Positions 40,341 through 47,704 of a DNA stretch of 64,000 nt are shown here, piece by piece (position 1 is the first letter of the stretch; every line of letters starts with the position of its first letter). The notes below the pieces were generated by a model, which did no database searches, had not been told where the DNA came from, and saw only the letters and a program-made list of their open reading frames with translations. This DNA comes from Amycolatopsis japonica (lineage in GTDB: Bacteria; Actinomycetota; Actinomycetes; Mycobacteriales; Pseudonocardiaceae): contig NZ_CP008953.1 in the NCBI RefSeq assembly GCF_000732925.1, positions 7,433,001-7,497,000 on the forward strand. Direction: 5' to 3'. A program made the position numbers and the translations under genes.

Positions 40341-41159
40341 GTGAACGCTCGCGCCCGGTTGGAAACCGTCGGAGAACGTCCGGCGCTGCGGATCGAACGC
40401 CGTCTCGCGCATCGGCCGGAACGCGTCTGGCGGGCGATCACCGAACCGTCGGAGCTCGCGAACTGGTTCCCCGCCGCGGTCACCGTCGACCTGCGGCCGG
40501 GTGGGGCCATCGAGTTCACCTTCGAGGGCGAAGAGGCACCGACAGTGGGCGAAGTCCTTGAAGCCGACGAGCCCCGCGTCTTCGCGTTCAGCTGGAACGA
40601 AGACGTGCTGCGCTGGGAGATCGTCCCGGAGGGTGAAGGCAGCCGTCTGCTGTTCACGCATACGTTCGGCCGGGGTGAACCCGCCATCGCCAGGATCGCC
40701 GCGGGCCGCACGGCCGCCGGCTGGGACAGCTGCCTCGTCGCGCTCATCGCCTTGCTCGACGGCAAGGATCACGAGCCGCCGCAGGACTGGGTCGGCCCGA
40801 TCGAGGCCTACACCGAGGAGTTCGGGCTCGCCGAGGGCGAGGTCCTGGAAACCGGCGACGGCAAGGTGATCCGCTTCCGCCGTGATCTGGTCTGGAAACC
40901 GCTCGACGAGGTCTGGGGCCTTCTCTCGGCCGAAAAGGCCGCGGGGACGGTCATCCGCGAAGAGCCGCCGCGGCTGCTGGAGTTCAGCCTGCCGCGAGGT
41001 GGCGTCGTCCGCTGGGAGTTCAGCCATTCCGAACTCGACGGCACCATGGTCGAGCTGACCCAGACCGTCCCCGCCGGACAGGACGACGTCGTACCCGAAG
41101 CGCTGCGAAGCTGGCGAGAGAAGTTGAAAGAGTTCTTCGCGGCGGCTCACGGAAGCTGA
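40341..41159 (+). CDS. SRPBCC domain protein, two START-like segments
   Basis: 272-residue AHSA1-type protein. Residues 1-145 form a full START-like domain (IERRLAHRPERVWRAITEPS, ANWFPAAVTVDLRPGGAIEF, RLLFTHTFG). The C-terminal half repeats a shortened version (VIRFRRDLVWKPLDEVWGLL, VRWEFSHSELDGTMVELTQ), so the protein looks like an internal duplication. Excellent expression signals: near-consensus promoter and AGGAGG five bases before GTG 40341. Ligand and function are unknown. It ends 68 bases before a sensor kinase gene. Confidence 0.85.
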   Translation: MNARARLETVGERPALRIERRLAHRPERVWRAITEPSELANWFPAAVTVDLRPGGAIEFTFEGEEAPTVGEVLEADEPRVFAFSWNEDVLRWEIVPEGEGSRLLFTHTFGRGEPAIARIAAGRTAAGWDSCLVALIALLDGKDHEPPQDWVGPIEAYTEEFGLAEGEVLETGDGKVIRFRRDLVWKPLDEVWGLLSAEKAAGTVIREEPPRLLEFSLPRGGVVRWEFSHSELDGTMVELTQTVPAGQDDVVPEALRSWREKLKEFFAAAHGS

Positions 41160-41227
41160 TCTCCACCCTGGGGATGACCTCCACCGGACGGACGCGGAGA
41201 CGCCGCCCGTCTGGTTGAGTTCGCCGT

Positions 41228-42379
41228 ATGAAACAGCCGTCGGCGCTCTCCCAGCGGGTGGCGTACACGATCGACGCGCTCCTCGCGCTGGTGCTCGTCG
41301 TGGCCGTCGGCGGGAACCTCGCGGCACAGACCTGGACGTTCCTCGTCGTCATCCCGATGTGGCTCGCCTGGGCGACGGTCGCCGCCAGCGGGATCGCGAT
41401 CGCGCTACGGCGGCACCGCCCTCTGCTCGCCTACGGCCTCGGCTTGGGCAGCCTCGTCCCGGCGCTGATCGCGGGCAACGGGCTGGCCCCGGCCGCGCTC
41501 CTGGCCACCGGATGTGCGCTGTACACCGTGGCGCTGGAACACCCGCGGACCCGCTCGCTGATCGCGATGGGTCTCGGGCTCGTCGTCGTCATGATCTTCG
41601 AGGTACTGCGGCTCGGGCCGAACACGATCGCGTCGACGGCCTTCGCGGGCGGGGGCGTCGCGGGTTCGTGGGCGCTGGGCTGGATGACGCGGCAACGACG
41701 CGCGAACCTGGCCCAGCTCGCCGAAACCCAGGCCGATCAGGCGGTTTCCGACGAACGCCTGCGTATCGCGCGCGAGATGCACGACGTCGTCGCGCACAGC
41801 ATGAGCCTGATCGCGGTCAAGGCGGCCGTCGGCAACCACGTCGCGGAGCAACAGCCCGACGAAGCACGTGAGGCGTTGCGGGTCATCGAACTCACCAGCC
41901 GCGAGACCCTCGTCGAACTCCGGCGGATGCTCGGCGTCCTCCGTTCCGGTGACGGCACACCCGAGGCCGCGCTCGGGCCCGCGCCGAAACTCGCCGACCT
42001 GCGAACCCTGGCCGAACGCGCCGGACAGGCCGGGGTGCGGGTCGAGCTGACCGGCGAGGCGGTGGACGACCTGCCCGAAGGCGTCGCGCTTTCGGTCTAC
42101 CGCATCACGCAGGAGGCGGTGACCAACGTCGTGAAACACGCGGGACCGTCGGCGTGCCGGGTCACGATCACCGAAGGCCCCGGTGAGGTCAGCGTCGAAA
42201 TCGTCGACGACGGACGCGGCGAAGGCTCGCCGCCCGCCGTGGGCGGACACGGTTTGATCGGCATGCGCGAACGCGTCGCCGTCTACGGTGGCGACTTCGA
42301 GGCGGGCCCGCTGCCCGCCGGGGGATTCCGGGTGTTCGCGCGGCTTCCGTACGCCGCCAAGGAAGTGGGGACACGATGA
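41228..42379 (+). CDS. NarX/DesK-type sensor histidine kinase
   Basis: 383-residue membrane kinase with four or five N-terminal helices (~13-155) and almost no external loop, so it may sense membrane state. HisKA_3 domain: ERLRIAREMHDVVAHSMSLI with phospho-acceptor His185. The ATPase domain has ITQEAVTNVVKHAG, IVDDGRG and GGHGLIGMRERV. Its TGA overlaps the ATG of the response regulator by four bases. This kinase-LuxR regulator class is common in actinobacteria for envelope or antibiotic stress; the specific signal is unknown. Confidence 0.93.
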   Translation: MKQPSALSQRVAYTIDALLALVLVVAVGGNLAAQTWTFLVVIPMWLAWATVAASGIAIALRRHRPLLAYGLGLGSLVPALIAGNGLAPAALLATGCALYTVALEHPRTRSLIAMGLGLVVVMIFEVLRLGPNTIASTAFAGGGVAGSWALGWMTRQRRANLAQLAETQADQAVSDERLRIAREMHDVVAHSMSLIAVKAAVGNHVAEQQPDEAREALRVIELTSRETLVELRRMLGVLRSGDGTPEAALGPAPKLADLRTLAERAGQAGVRVELTGEAVDDLPEGVALSVYRITQEAVTNVVKHAGPSACRVTITEGPGEVSVEIVDDGRGEGSPPAVGGHGLIGMRERVAVYGGDFEAGPLPAGGFRVFARLPYAAKEVGTR

Positions 42380-43038
42380 TCCGCGTACTGATCGCCGACG
42401 ACCAGGCGTTGCTGCGCGGCAGTTTCCGCGTGCTCGTCGACAGCGCGCCGGACCTCGAAGTCGTCGGGGAGGCGAGCGACGGCGCGGAAGCCGCCGAACT
42501 CGCCGAGAAGGAACGCCCCGACGTCGTGCTGATGGACGTCCGCATGCCGGAGCTGGACGGGATCGAAGCGACCCGGCGGATCTGCGCGTCACCCGCCACC
42601 GAAGGCGTCCACGTGCTGATGCTGACCACTTTCGACCTCGACGCCTACGTCTATTCGGCCCTGCGCGCGGGCGCGAGCGGCTTCCTGCTGAAGGACACCC
42701 CGCCCGCCGAACTGCTGACCGCGATCCGCGTCGTCGCGGCGGGCGAAGGACTTCTCGCCCCTTCGATCACGCGAAGGCTCATCGCGGAGTTCGCCCGGCT
42801 GCCCGAACCCGGCCAGCGCGTCGCGGCGTCGCTGGACAACATCACCACGCGGGAACGCGAGGTGCTGAGCCTGATCGCGCGCGGCCTGTCGAACGACGAG
42901 ATCGCCGGGACGCTGCACCTCGGGCTGGCGACGGTGAAGACGCATATCGGCCATCTGCTGCACAAGCTCGCGGCGCGAGACCGGGCTCAGCTCGTGATCG
43001 CGGCTTACGAGTCCGGGCTGGTGCGGGCGTCGGTCTAG
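42376..43038 (+). CDS. NarL/LuxR-type response regulator
   Basis: 220-residue response regulator, cognate of the upstream kinase. Receiver: VLIADDQALLRGS, phospho-acceptor Asp54 in VVLMDVRMPELDG, MLTTFD and FLLKDTPP. LuxR HTH: ITTREREVLSLIARGLSN and LATVKTHIGHLLHKL. Length and motifs are normal. Followed by a 470-base region without genes that carries four hairpins, the first of which may terminate the operon. Its targets are not evident; no transporter operon directly follows. Confidence 0.94.
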   Translation: MIRVLIADDQALLRGSFRVLVDSAPDLEVVGEASDGAEAAELAEKERPDVVLMDVRMPELDGIEATRRICASPATEGVHVLMLTTFDLDAYVYSALRAGASGFLLKDTPPAELLTAIRVVAAGEGLLAPSITRRLIAEFARLPEPGQRVAASLDNITTREREVLSLIARGLSNDEIAGTLHLGLATVKTHIGHLLHKLAARDRAQLVIAAYESGLVRASV

Positions 43039-43098
43039 CGGGTCGAGCCTGAGGGGTTCGCGGCGCTGAACGTCCTGGCTCCTCCACACAGGGATTCG

Positions 43099-43142
43099 TT
43101 GATGAAGGATTTGGGACAGTGGACGTCCCAAATCCTTCATCG
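43099..43142. terminator. Hairpin after response regulator
   Basis: Perfect 17-base inverted repeat GATGAAGGATTTGGGAC (43102-43118) and complement (43126-43142) with 7-base spacer. It is the first of four hairpins in the gene-free stretch 43039-43508. Confidence 0.7.
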
Positions 43143-43215
43143 ACAACGCTCGACCCGGTCTGGAACGGAGCGAATCCCGCTCACGCACAGGTCAGATGTA
43201 GATCAACAAGTACCG

Positions 43216-43270
43216 GTCCGTGAAGGCCTCCTTGAGGGACTCTGGGTCCCTTAAGGAGGCCTTCACGGAC
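43216..43270. repeat. Hairpin repeat, family A copy 2
   Basis: 25-base inverted repeat with one mismatch (43216-43240, 43246-43270), loop TCTGG. Read on the minus strand it equals the 19986 copy except for one base, including the loop. Confidence 0.85.
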
Positions 43271-43322
43271 TTGCGAGGCGCCACACAAGCCCCATGAACA
43301 CCAGCAGTCACAGCGGCCGCGC

Positions 43323-43369
43323 GTGAAGGCCCCCTTCCCTCGGCTCAGCCGAGGAAACTCGACCTTCAC
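43323..43369. repeat. Imperfect nested hairpin
   Basis: Inner perfect stem CCTCGGC/GCCGAGG (43338-43344, 43348-43354) inside outer stem GTGAAGG/CCTTCAC (43323-43329, 43363-43369). The outer sequence GTGAAGGCCCCCTTCC resembles family B, so this may be a decayed member. Confidence 0.55.
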
Positions 43370-43377
43370 CCCTTCCC

Positions 43378-43436
43378 AAGTACGTGAAGGCCCCCTTCAC
43401 TGCGCTAGACGCAGTGAAGGGGGCCTTCATGTACTT
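43378..43436. repeat. Hairpin repeat, family B copy 2
   Basis: 27-base inverted repeat with one mismatch (43378-43404, 43410-43436), loop CTAGA. Outer arms equal family B copy 1, while the inner stem reads CACTGCG/CGCAGTG instead of CCTTGCG/CGCAAGG, a coordinated change of both strands. Confidence 0.85.
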
Positions 43437-43508
43437 CAGGCCCCAGACCCCCAGGACGTTGCCTACGCCACACGCGAAGTGACCGTCGAGTAGCTAGGCT
43501 GCGGTTTC

Positions 43509-45146
43509 ATGAGCAGTGCGACGGAGCCGCTCGGGACGCCGCCCGAGGACGAACCGGACATCCACACGACGGCCGGCAAGCTGGCCGACCTGTACCGCCG
43601 GTATGACGAGGCGGTGCACGCGGGTTCCGCGAGGGCGGTGGAGAAACAGCACGCCAAGGGCAAGAAGACCGCCCGCGAGCGGATCGACCTGCTGCTGGAC
43701 GAGGGCTCCTTCGTCGAGCTCGACGAGCTGGCGAAGCACCGCTCGGTCAACTTCGGCCAGGAGAAGAACCGCCCCTACGGCGACGGCGTCGTCACCGGCT
43801 ACGGCACGGTCGACGGCCGCCCGGTGTGCGTGTTCAGCCAGGACGTCACCGTCTTCGGCGGTTCACTCGGTGAGGTGTACGGTGAGAAGATCGTCAAGGT
43901 GATGGACCTGGCGATCAAGACCGGCCGCCCGATCATCGGCATCAACGAGGGCGGCGGCGCGCGGATCCAGGAAGGCGTCGTCTCGCTCGGGCTGTACGGC
44001 GAGATCTTCAACCGCAACGTCAAGGCGTCCGGCGTCATCCCGCAGATCTCGCTGATCATGGGCGCCAACGCGGGCGGGCACGTCTACTCCCCCGCGCTGA
44101 CCGACTTCGTGGTGATGGTCGACAAGACCTCGCACATGTTCATCACCGGCCCCGACGTCGTGAAGACCGTGACCGGCGAAGAGGTCTCCTTCGAGGAACT
44201 CGGCGGCGGTCGCACGCACAACACCCGTTCGGGTGTCGCGCACTACCTCGGTTCCGACGACGAGGACGCCATCGCGTACGTGAAGGAACTGCTCGCGTTC
44301 CTCCCGGCGAACAACCTGTCCGAAGCGCCGCTGTTCGAGACCGGCTCGGCGCCCGGCGGGTTCTTCGACGACGTCACCGACACCGATCGCGAGCTCGACA
44401 CGCTGATCCCGGACTCGCCGAACCAGCCGTACGACATGCACGAGGTCATCAACCGCGTCGTCGACGACGGTGACTTCCTCGAAGTGCACGAGCTGTTCGC
44501 GCCCAACATCCTGGTCGGCTTCGGCCGGGTGGACGGGCGCAGCGTCGGCATCGTGGCGAACCAGCCGACCCAGTTCGCCGGCTGCCTCGACATCGACGCC
44601 TCCGAGAAGGCCGCGCGGTTCGTGCGCACCTGCGACGCGTTCAACATCCCGGTGCTGACCTTCGTCGACGTCCCCGGCTTCCTGCCCGGCACCGACCAGG
44701 AGTGGAACGGCATCATCCGGCGCGGCGCGAAGCTGATCTACGCCTACGCCGAAGCGACCGTCCCGCTCGTCACCGTCATCACCCGCAAGGCGTACGGCGG
44801 CGCGTACGACGTCATGGGGTCGAAGCACCTCGGCGCGGACATCAACCTGGCCTGGCCGACGGCGCAGGTCGCGGTCATGGGCGCGCAGGGCGCGGCGAAC
44901 ATCGTGCACCGCAAGACACTCGCCGCGGCCGCCGCCGACGGCAAGGACGTCGACGCGCTGCGGGCCGAGCTCATCCAGGAGTACGAAGACACCCTCCTGA
45001 ACCCGTACGCGGCGGCCGAGCGCGGTTACGTCGACTCGGTGATCGTGCCCGCGCACACCCGCGGCCACGTCGCGAAGGCGCTCTCGCTGCTCCAGGGCAA
45101 GCGTGAGTCGCTGCCGCCCAAGAAGCACGGGAACATCCCGCTGTGA
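43509..45146 (+). CDS. accD5: Acyl-CoA (propionyl-CoA) carboxylase beta subunit
   Basis: Carboxyltransferase subunit of 545 residues that transfers carboxyl from carboxybiotin to propionyl- or acetyl-CoA. N-terminal KLADLYRRYDEAV and KKTARERIDLLLDEGSF, oxyanion/CoA regions GINEGGGARIQEG and MGANAGGHVYSPALTDF, and C-terminal RKAYGGAYDVMGSKHLGAD are standard. The epsilon subunit gene overlaps its end, biotin ligase is at 28213 and the biotinylated alpha subunit at 54761, so the whole enzyme is encoded in the window. The symbol is by synteny with M. tuberculosis accD5; acyl preference is inferred. ATG 43509 lacks a strong ribosome site. Confidence 0.95.
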   Translation: MSSATEPLGTPPEDEPDIHTTAGKLADLYRRYDEAVHAGSARAVEKQHAKGKKTARERIDLLLDEGSFVELDELAKHRSVNFGQEKNRPYGDGVVTGYGTVDGRPVCVFSQDVTVFGGSLGEVYGEKIVKVMDLAIKTGRPIIGINEGGGARIQEGVVSLGLYGEIFNRNVKASGVIPQISLIMGANAGGHVYSPALTDFVVMVDKTSHMFITGPDVVKTVTGEEVSFEELGGGRTHNTRSGVAHYLGSDDEDAIAYVKELLAFLPANNLSEAPLFETGSAPGGFFDDVTDTDRELDTLIPDSPNQPYDMHEVINRVVDDGDFLEVHELFAPNILVGFGRVDGRSVGIVANQPTQFAGCLDIDASEKAARFVRTCDAFNIPVLTFVDVPGFLPGTDQEWNGIIRRGAKLIYAYAEATVPLVTVITRKAYGGAYDVMGSKHLGADINLAWPTAQVAVMGAQGAANIVHRKTLAAAAADGKDVDALRAELIQEYEDTLLNPYAAAERGYVDSVIVPAHTRGHVAKALSLLQGKRESLPPKKHGNIPL

Positions 45147-45361
45147 CCGCGCCCGAAACCCCGCTGCTGCGCGTCGTCCGGGGCAACCCGGACGACGCCG
45201 AGCTCGCCGCGCTGACCGCCGTCGTCGCGGCGGTGGCCGGTGCGCGGGCACCGGAACCGGCGTCGAAACGGGATTCGTGGTGGGCGGACAAGGCATCGCT
45301 CGTGCGGGCTCCGCTCGCCCCGGGAGAGGGAGCCTGGCGGGCGTCGGCGCTTCCTCGCTGA
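45143..45361 (+). CDS. accE5: Acyl-CoA carboxylase epsilon subunit
   Basis: 72-residue small subunit of actinobacterial acyl-CoA carboxylases. LLRVVRGNPDDAELAALTAV is the family signature and the C-terminal DSWWADKASLVRAP motif is typical. It stabilises the alpha-beta complex. GTG 45143 overlaps the accD5 stop by four bases, ensuring equal translation. An XRE regulator gene starts 61 bases after it and may be separate. Confidence 0.95.
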   Translation: MTAPETPLLRVVRGNPDDAELAALTAVVAAVAGARAPEPASKRDSWWADKASLVRAPLAPGEGAWRASALPR

Positions 45362-45422
45362 GACGGGTCCGGCGGGCTATCGTGACAGTCCTGCCGACCG
45401 CGATCTCCTCAGAAAGCCATGC

Positions 45423-46256
45423 GTGACGAACCAGGACCACCTCTCAACCGAGTTGCGCCGTCTGCGCAAGGCCGCCGGACTGTCCGGTACCGAAGCGGCG
45501 AGTCTCACCGGCCTCAGTCAGTCGAAGGTGTCGCGGGTCGAGACCGGCGCGTTCATGCCGACCGAGGAGCAGGTCGTCGCGCTGTGCCGCGTCTATCGCG
45601 CGCCCGCGAAGGTCCGGCGGGAGCTGGTCGCGATCACTCGGGACCTCCGTGAAGAGGCGTCGTCCGCCCGCGTCGTCTTTCAGCGCGGTGCCTGGCGGAT
45701 GCAGCAGCGCATCGGCAAGATCGAGACGGCCTCCGCCCGCATCCGGAGCTTCCAGCCGACCATCGTGTTCGGCCTGCTCCAGACCCGCGACTACATCACC
45801 GCGCTCTTCGGCGACGCGCTGCCGGAGGACGAACGCGACCAGACGGTCGAGGCCCGGCTGGAGCGCCAGCGGATCCTCGATTCGAACCGTCAGTTCCATT
45901 TCGTGCTCACCGAAGGCGCGCTGCGCTGGAACATGGGCGGCGCGGCGACCATGCTGGCCCAGCTCGGCCATCTCATCGAGATCTCCCGCCGCGACCGGGT
46001 GCGGCTCGGCGTGATCCCGTGGACGACTCCGGTGGCGGTCCCCGTCCTCCACGGTTTCGACATCTACGACTCGCGCGCGGTGCTCCTCGGGACGCAGACG
46101 GCCACGGCCCTCGTCACGGACGAACGCGAAGTCACCGACTACGAAAAGAACTTCGCCGAAGTCGAGCGCTACGCCACCTACGGCGACATCGCCTGCGGGC
46201 ATCTGACGCGTATCGCCGCCGACTACCGAAAGCTCGCGGCCGGATCCCTTCGGTGA
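45423..46256 (+). CDS. XRE-family regulator with DUF5753 (Scr1/WhiJ-like)
   Basis: 277-residue protein. The N-terminal helix-turn-helix (TELRRLRKAAGLSGTEAASL, LSQSKVSRVETG) is followed by a DUF5753 domain (SFQPTIVFGLLQTRDYITAL, HFVLTEGALRWNMGG, RVRLGVIPWTT). This architecture occurs many times per genome in Streptomyces and relatives, almost always beside a small DUF397 protein, as here. Known members influence development. GTG 45423 is the best start; upstream in-frame sequence overlaps accE5 antisense-like composition. A 17-base palindrome follows in the gap. Confidence 0.9.
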   Translation: MTNQDHLSTELRRLRKAAGLSGTEAASLTGLSQSKVSRVETGAFMPTEEQVVALCRVYRAPAKVRRELVAITRDLREEASSARVVFQRGAWRMQQRIGKIETASARIRSFQPTIVFGLLQTRDYITALFGDALPEDERDQTVEARLERQRILDSNRQFHFVLTEGALRWNMGGAATMLAQLGHLIEISRRDRVRLGVIPWTTPVAVPVLHGFDIYDSRAVLLGTQTATALVTDEREVTDYEKNFAEVERYATYGDIACGHLTRIAADYRKLAAGSLR

Positions 46257-46275
46257 CCTAAGACCCTTGGCCTTA

Positions 46276-46292
46276 TGCACTCCGAGAGTGCA
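46276..46292. promoter_or_regulatory. Candidate XRE operator
   Basis: Perfect palindrome TGCACTC-CGA-GAGTGCA in the 197-base gap between the XRE gene and the DUF397 gene, followed by TGTAAAG that could be a -10 box. It is the best candidate for the binding site of the DUF5753 regulator controlling the DUF397 operon. Confidence 0.55.
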
Positions 46293-46453
46293 TCGTGTGT
46301 AAAGCAGCTGTCGGTGAAGGTCCCTTTCCGTGCGCCGAACGCGATCAGCGGAGCCGCTCACCGACCGATCGGCACAGATCACCCGATCTCGCCAACCTTG
46401 CTGCCGCGCAACCCGTCTACTTGCCGAAACAGTCACTGGGGAAAGGCCCTCCT

Positions 46454-46660
46454 ATGACCACCTGGCACGAAAACATGACCGGCTGGCACAAGTCGACCTA
46501 CACGCACTGGGAAGAGAACGCCTGCGTCGAGGTCGGCACCGCACCCGGCCTCGTGGGCATCCGGGACACCAAACAGTGGGCACTGCCGGACGAGAGCCGT
46601 CCGATCCTGGTGCTCCCGGCCGAGTCCTTCGCCGCGCTCCTCGAGCACCTCGGACGATGA
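46454..46660 (+). CDS. DUF397 family protein
   Basis: 68-residue DUF397 protein: GWHKSTYTHWEENACVEV, then VGIRDTKQWALPDESRPIL and VLPAESFAALLEHL, which is the full domain. DUF397 proteins are the usual partner of XRE/DUF5753 regulators and may act as antagonists, in a toxin-antitoxin-like relation. ATG 46454 is used with GGAAAGG a little upstream. Its stop overlaps the next gene by four bases. Confidence 0.93.
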   Translation: MTTWHENMTGWHKSTYTHWEENACVEVGTAPGLVGIRDTKQWALPDESRPILVLPAESFAALLEHLGR

Positions 46661-46977
46661 ACGACGTCGCCGAGCCGTACATGGTCCACGATCCGCGGGA
46701 GATGGCGGGCCAGCTGATCAACGGCAACTGGATCGTCGCGCGGTGGGAGCACCTCGGCGAGGACGAGGACCTCGACCACTGGACCGCCGTCCTGCGCGGG
46801 CACTGCGAAGAACTCGACGTCGATCCGTATGTCATCAACATCCCGCGGAAGAGCCTGACCATCGTCTTCAACGGCGCGCTCCCCGCGCCGACGTTCGAAC
46901 AGCTGGAGAACTCGATCGCTGCCATCGAGTACCACCGCTTCCTCGAACGCGAGATCGGGCCGCGACCGCTCGACTAG
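46657..46977 (+). CDS. Hypothetical protein, third member of XRE/DUF397 operon
   Basis: 106-residue acidic protein with no recognised domain. NGNWIVARWEHLGEDEDLDH and HCEELDVDPYVINIPRKSL are its most structured parts; it looks like a small alpha/beta domain. ATG 46657 overlaps the DUF397 stop by four bases, so it is translationally coupled and regulated with it. I cannot recall this third gene from other XRE/DUF397 modules. The family is unknown. Confidence 0.7.
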   Translation: MNDVAEPYMVHDPREMAGQLINGNWIVARWEHLGEDEDLDHWTAVLRGHCEELDVDPYVINIPRKSLTIVFNGALPAPTFEQLENSIAAIEYHRFLEREIGPRPLD

Positions 46978-47032
46978 CGGCCGGCCGACGCACCGAAGCC
47001 CCCCTTGAAGGTTCAGCCCTGCCTGGCATATA

Positions 47033-47048
47033 TTCCACACGGAATAAT
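47033..47048. promoter_or_regulatory. Candidate PadR operator
   Basis: TATTCC-ACAC-GGAATA, a perfect palindrome 30 bases before the padR start, AT-rich relative to the surroundings. Typical place for autoregulation by PadR proteins. Confidence 0.6.
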
Positions 47049-47077
47049 CAGCAGGGAATCTTCCAAGGGGGACATTC

Positions 47078-47704
47078 ATGGCCGCGAAGCTCACCCCGCT
47101 CGCCATGGCGGTGCTCGAACTCCTGCATGAGCGGCCCATGCATCCGTACGAGATGGCGCAGCTGATGCGCGAGCGCTTCGTCAACACGCGTGTGAAAGTG
47201 AAGGCGGGCTCGCTCTACCACACGGTGGATCGCCTGGTGCAGAACGGTTTCGTCGAAGTCGTCGAGACACAACGGGACGGGAAACGCCCCGAACGCACCG
47301 TGTACGCGATGACGGACACCGGCCGCGACGAGTTCGTCACCAGGGCGCAGGACATGCTGGCCACGCCCGCCGAGGAGTACCCCGAGTACCTCAGCGCGCT
47401 CGCCGTCATCGACGAGCTCGGCCCGGAAATGTCGCTCACGCAGCTCAAGCACCGCGTGCTGCGGCTGCAGGCCGCCATCGCCTCCGACCAGGTCGTGCTC
47501 GAAAACCTGGTCAACGAGCACAAACTCCCCGAGATCTACTGGCTCGACTGGTCCTACGCCACCGCGCGGCGGGCCTTCGAGCTCGAATGGACCCAAAAAC
47601 TCGTCGCAGACCTGGAATCCGGCCGTATCCGGTTCCAGGGCCACTGCACGCCACAACTGAACCTGGTCACCGAGGACGACAGCGATGAACGCAAGACAAG
47701 CTAA
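47078..47704 (+). CDS. PadR family transcriptional regulator
   Basis: 208-residue PadR-type repressor. N-terminal winged helix: MAVLELLHERPMHPYEMAQL, VKAGSLYHTVDRLVQNGFV and QRDGKRPERTVYAMTDTGR. The C-terminal PadR_C-like dimerisation helix spans ~110-190. AAGGGGG precedes ATG 47078. It overlaps the following MFS gene by 20 bases; PadR proteins usually repress an adjacent multidrug transporter until an aromatic or cationic ligand binds, so the transporter is the expected target. Confidence 0.93.
   Translation: MAAKLTPLAMAVLELLHERPMHPYEMAQLMRERFVNTRVKVKAGSLYHTVDRLVQNGFVEVVETQRDGKRPERTVYAMTDTGRDEFVTRAQDMLATPAEEYPEYLSALAVIDELGPEMSLTQLKHRVLRLQAAIASDQVVLENLVNEHKLPEIYWLDWSYATARRAFELEWTQKLVADLESGRIRFQGHCTPQLNLVTEDDSDERKTS

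Noticed and set aside
43039..43508. CRISPR-like array
   Set aside because: The repeats are inverted, of different families and without equal spacers; no cas genes are in the window.
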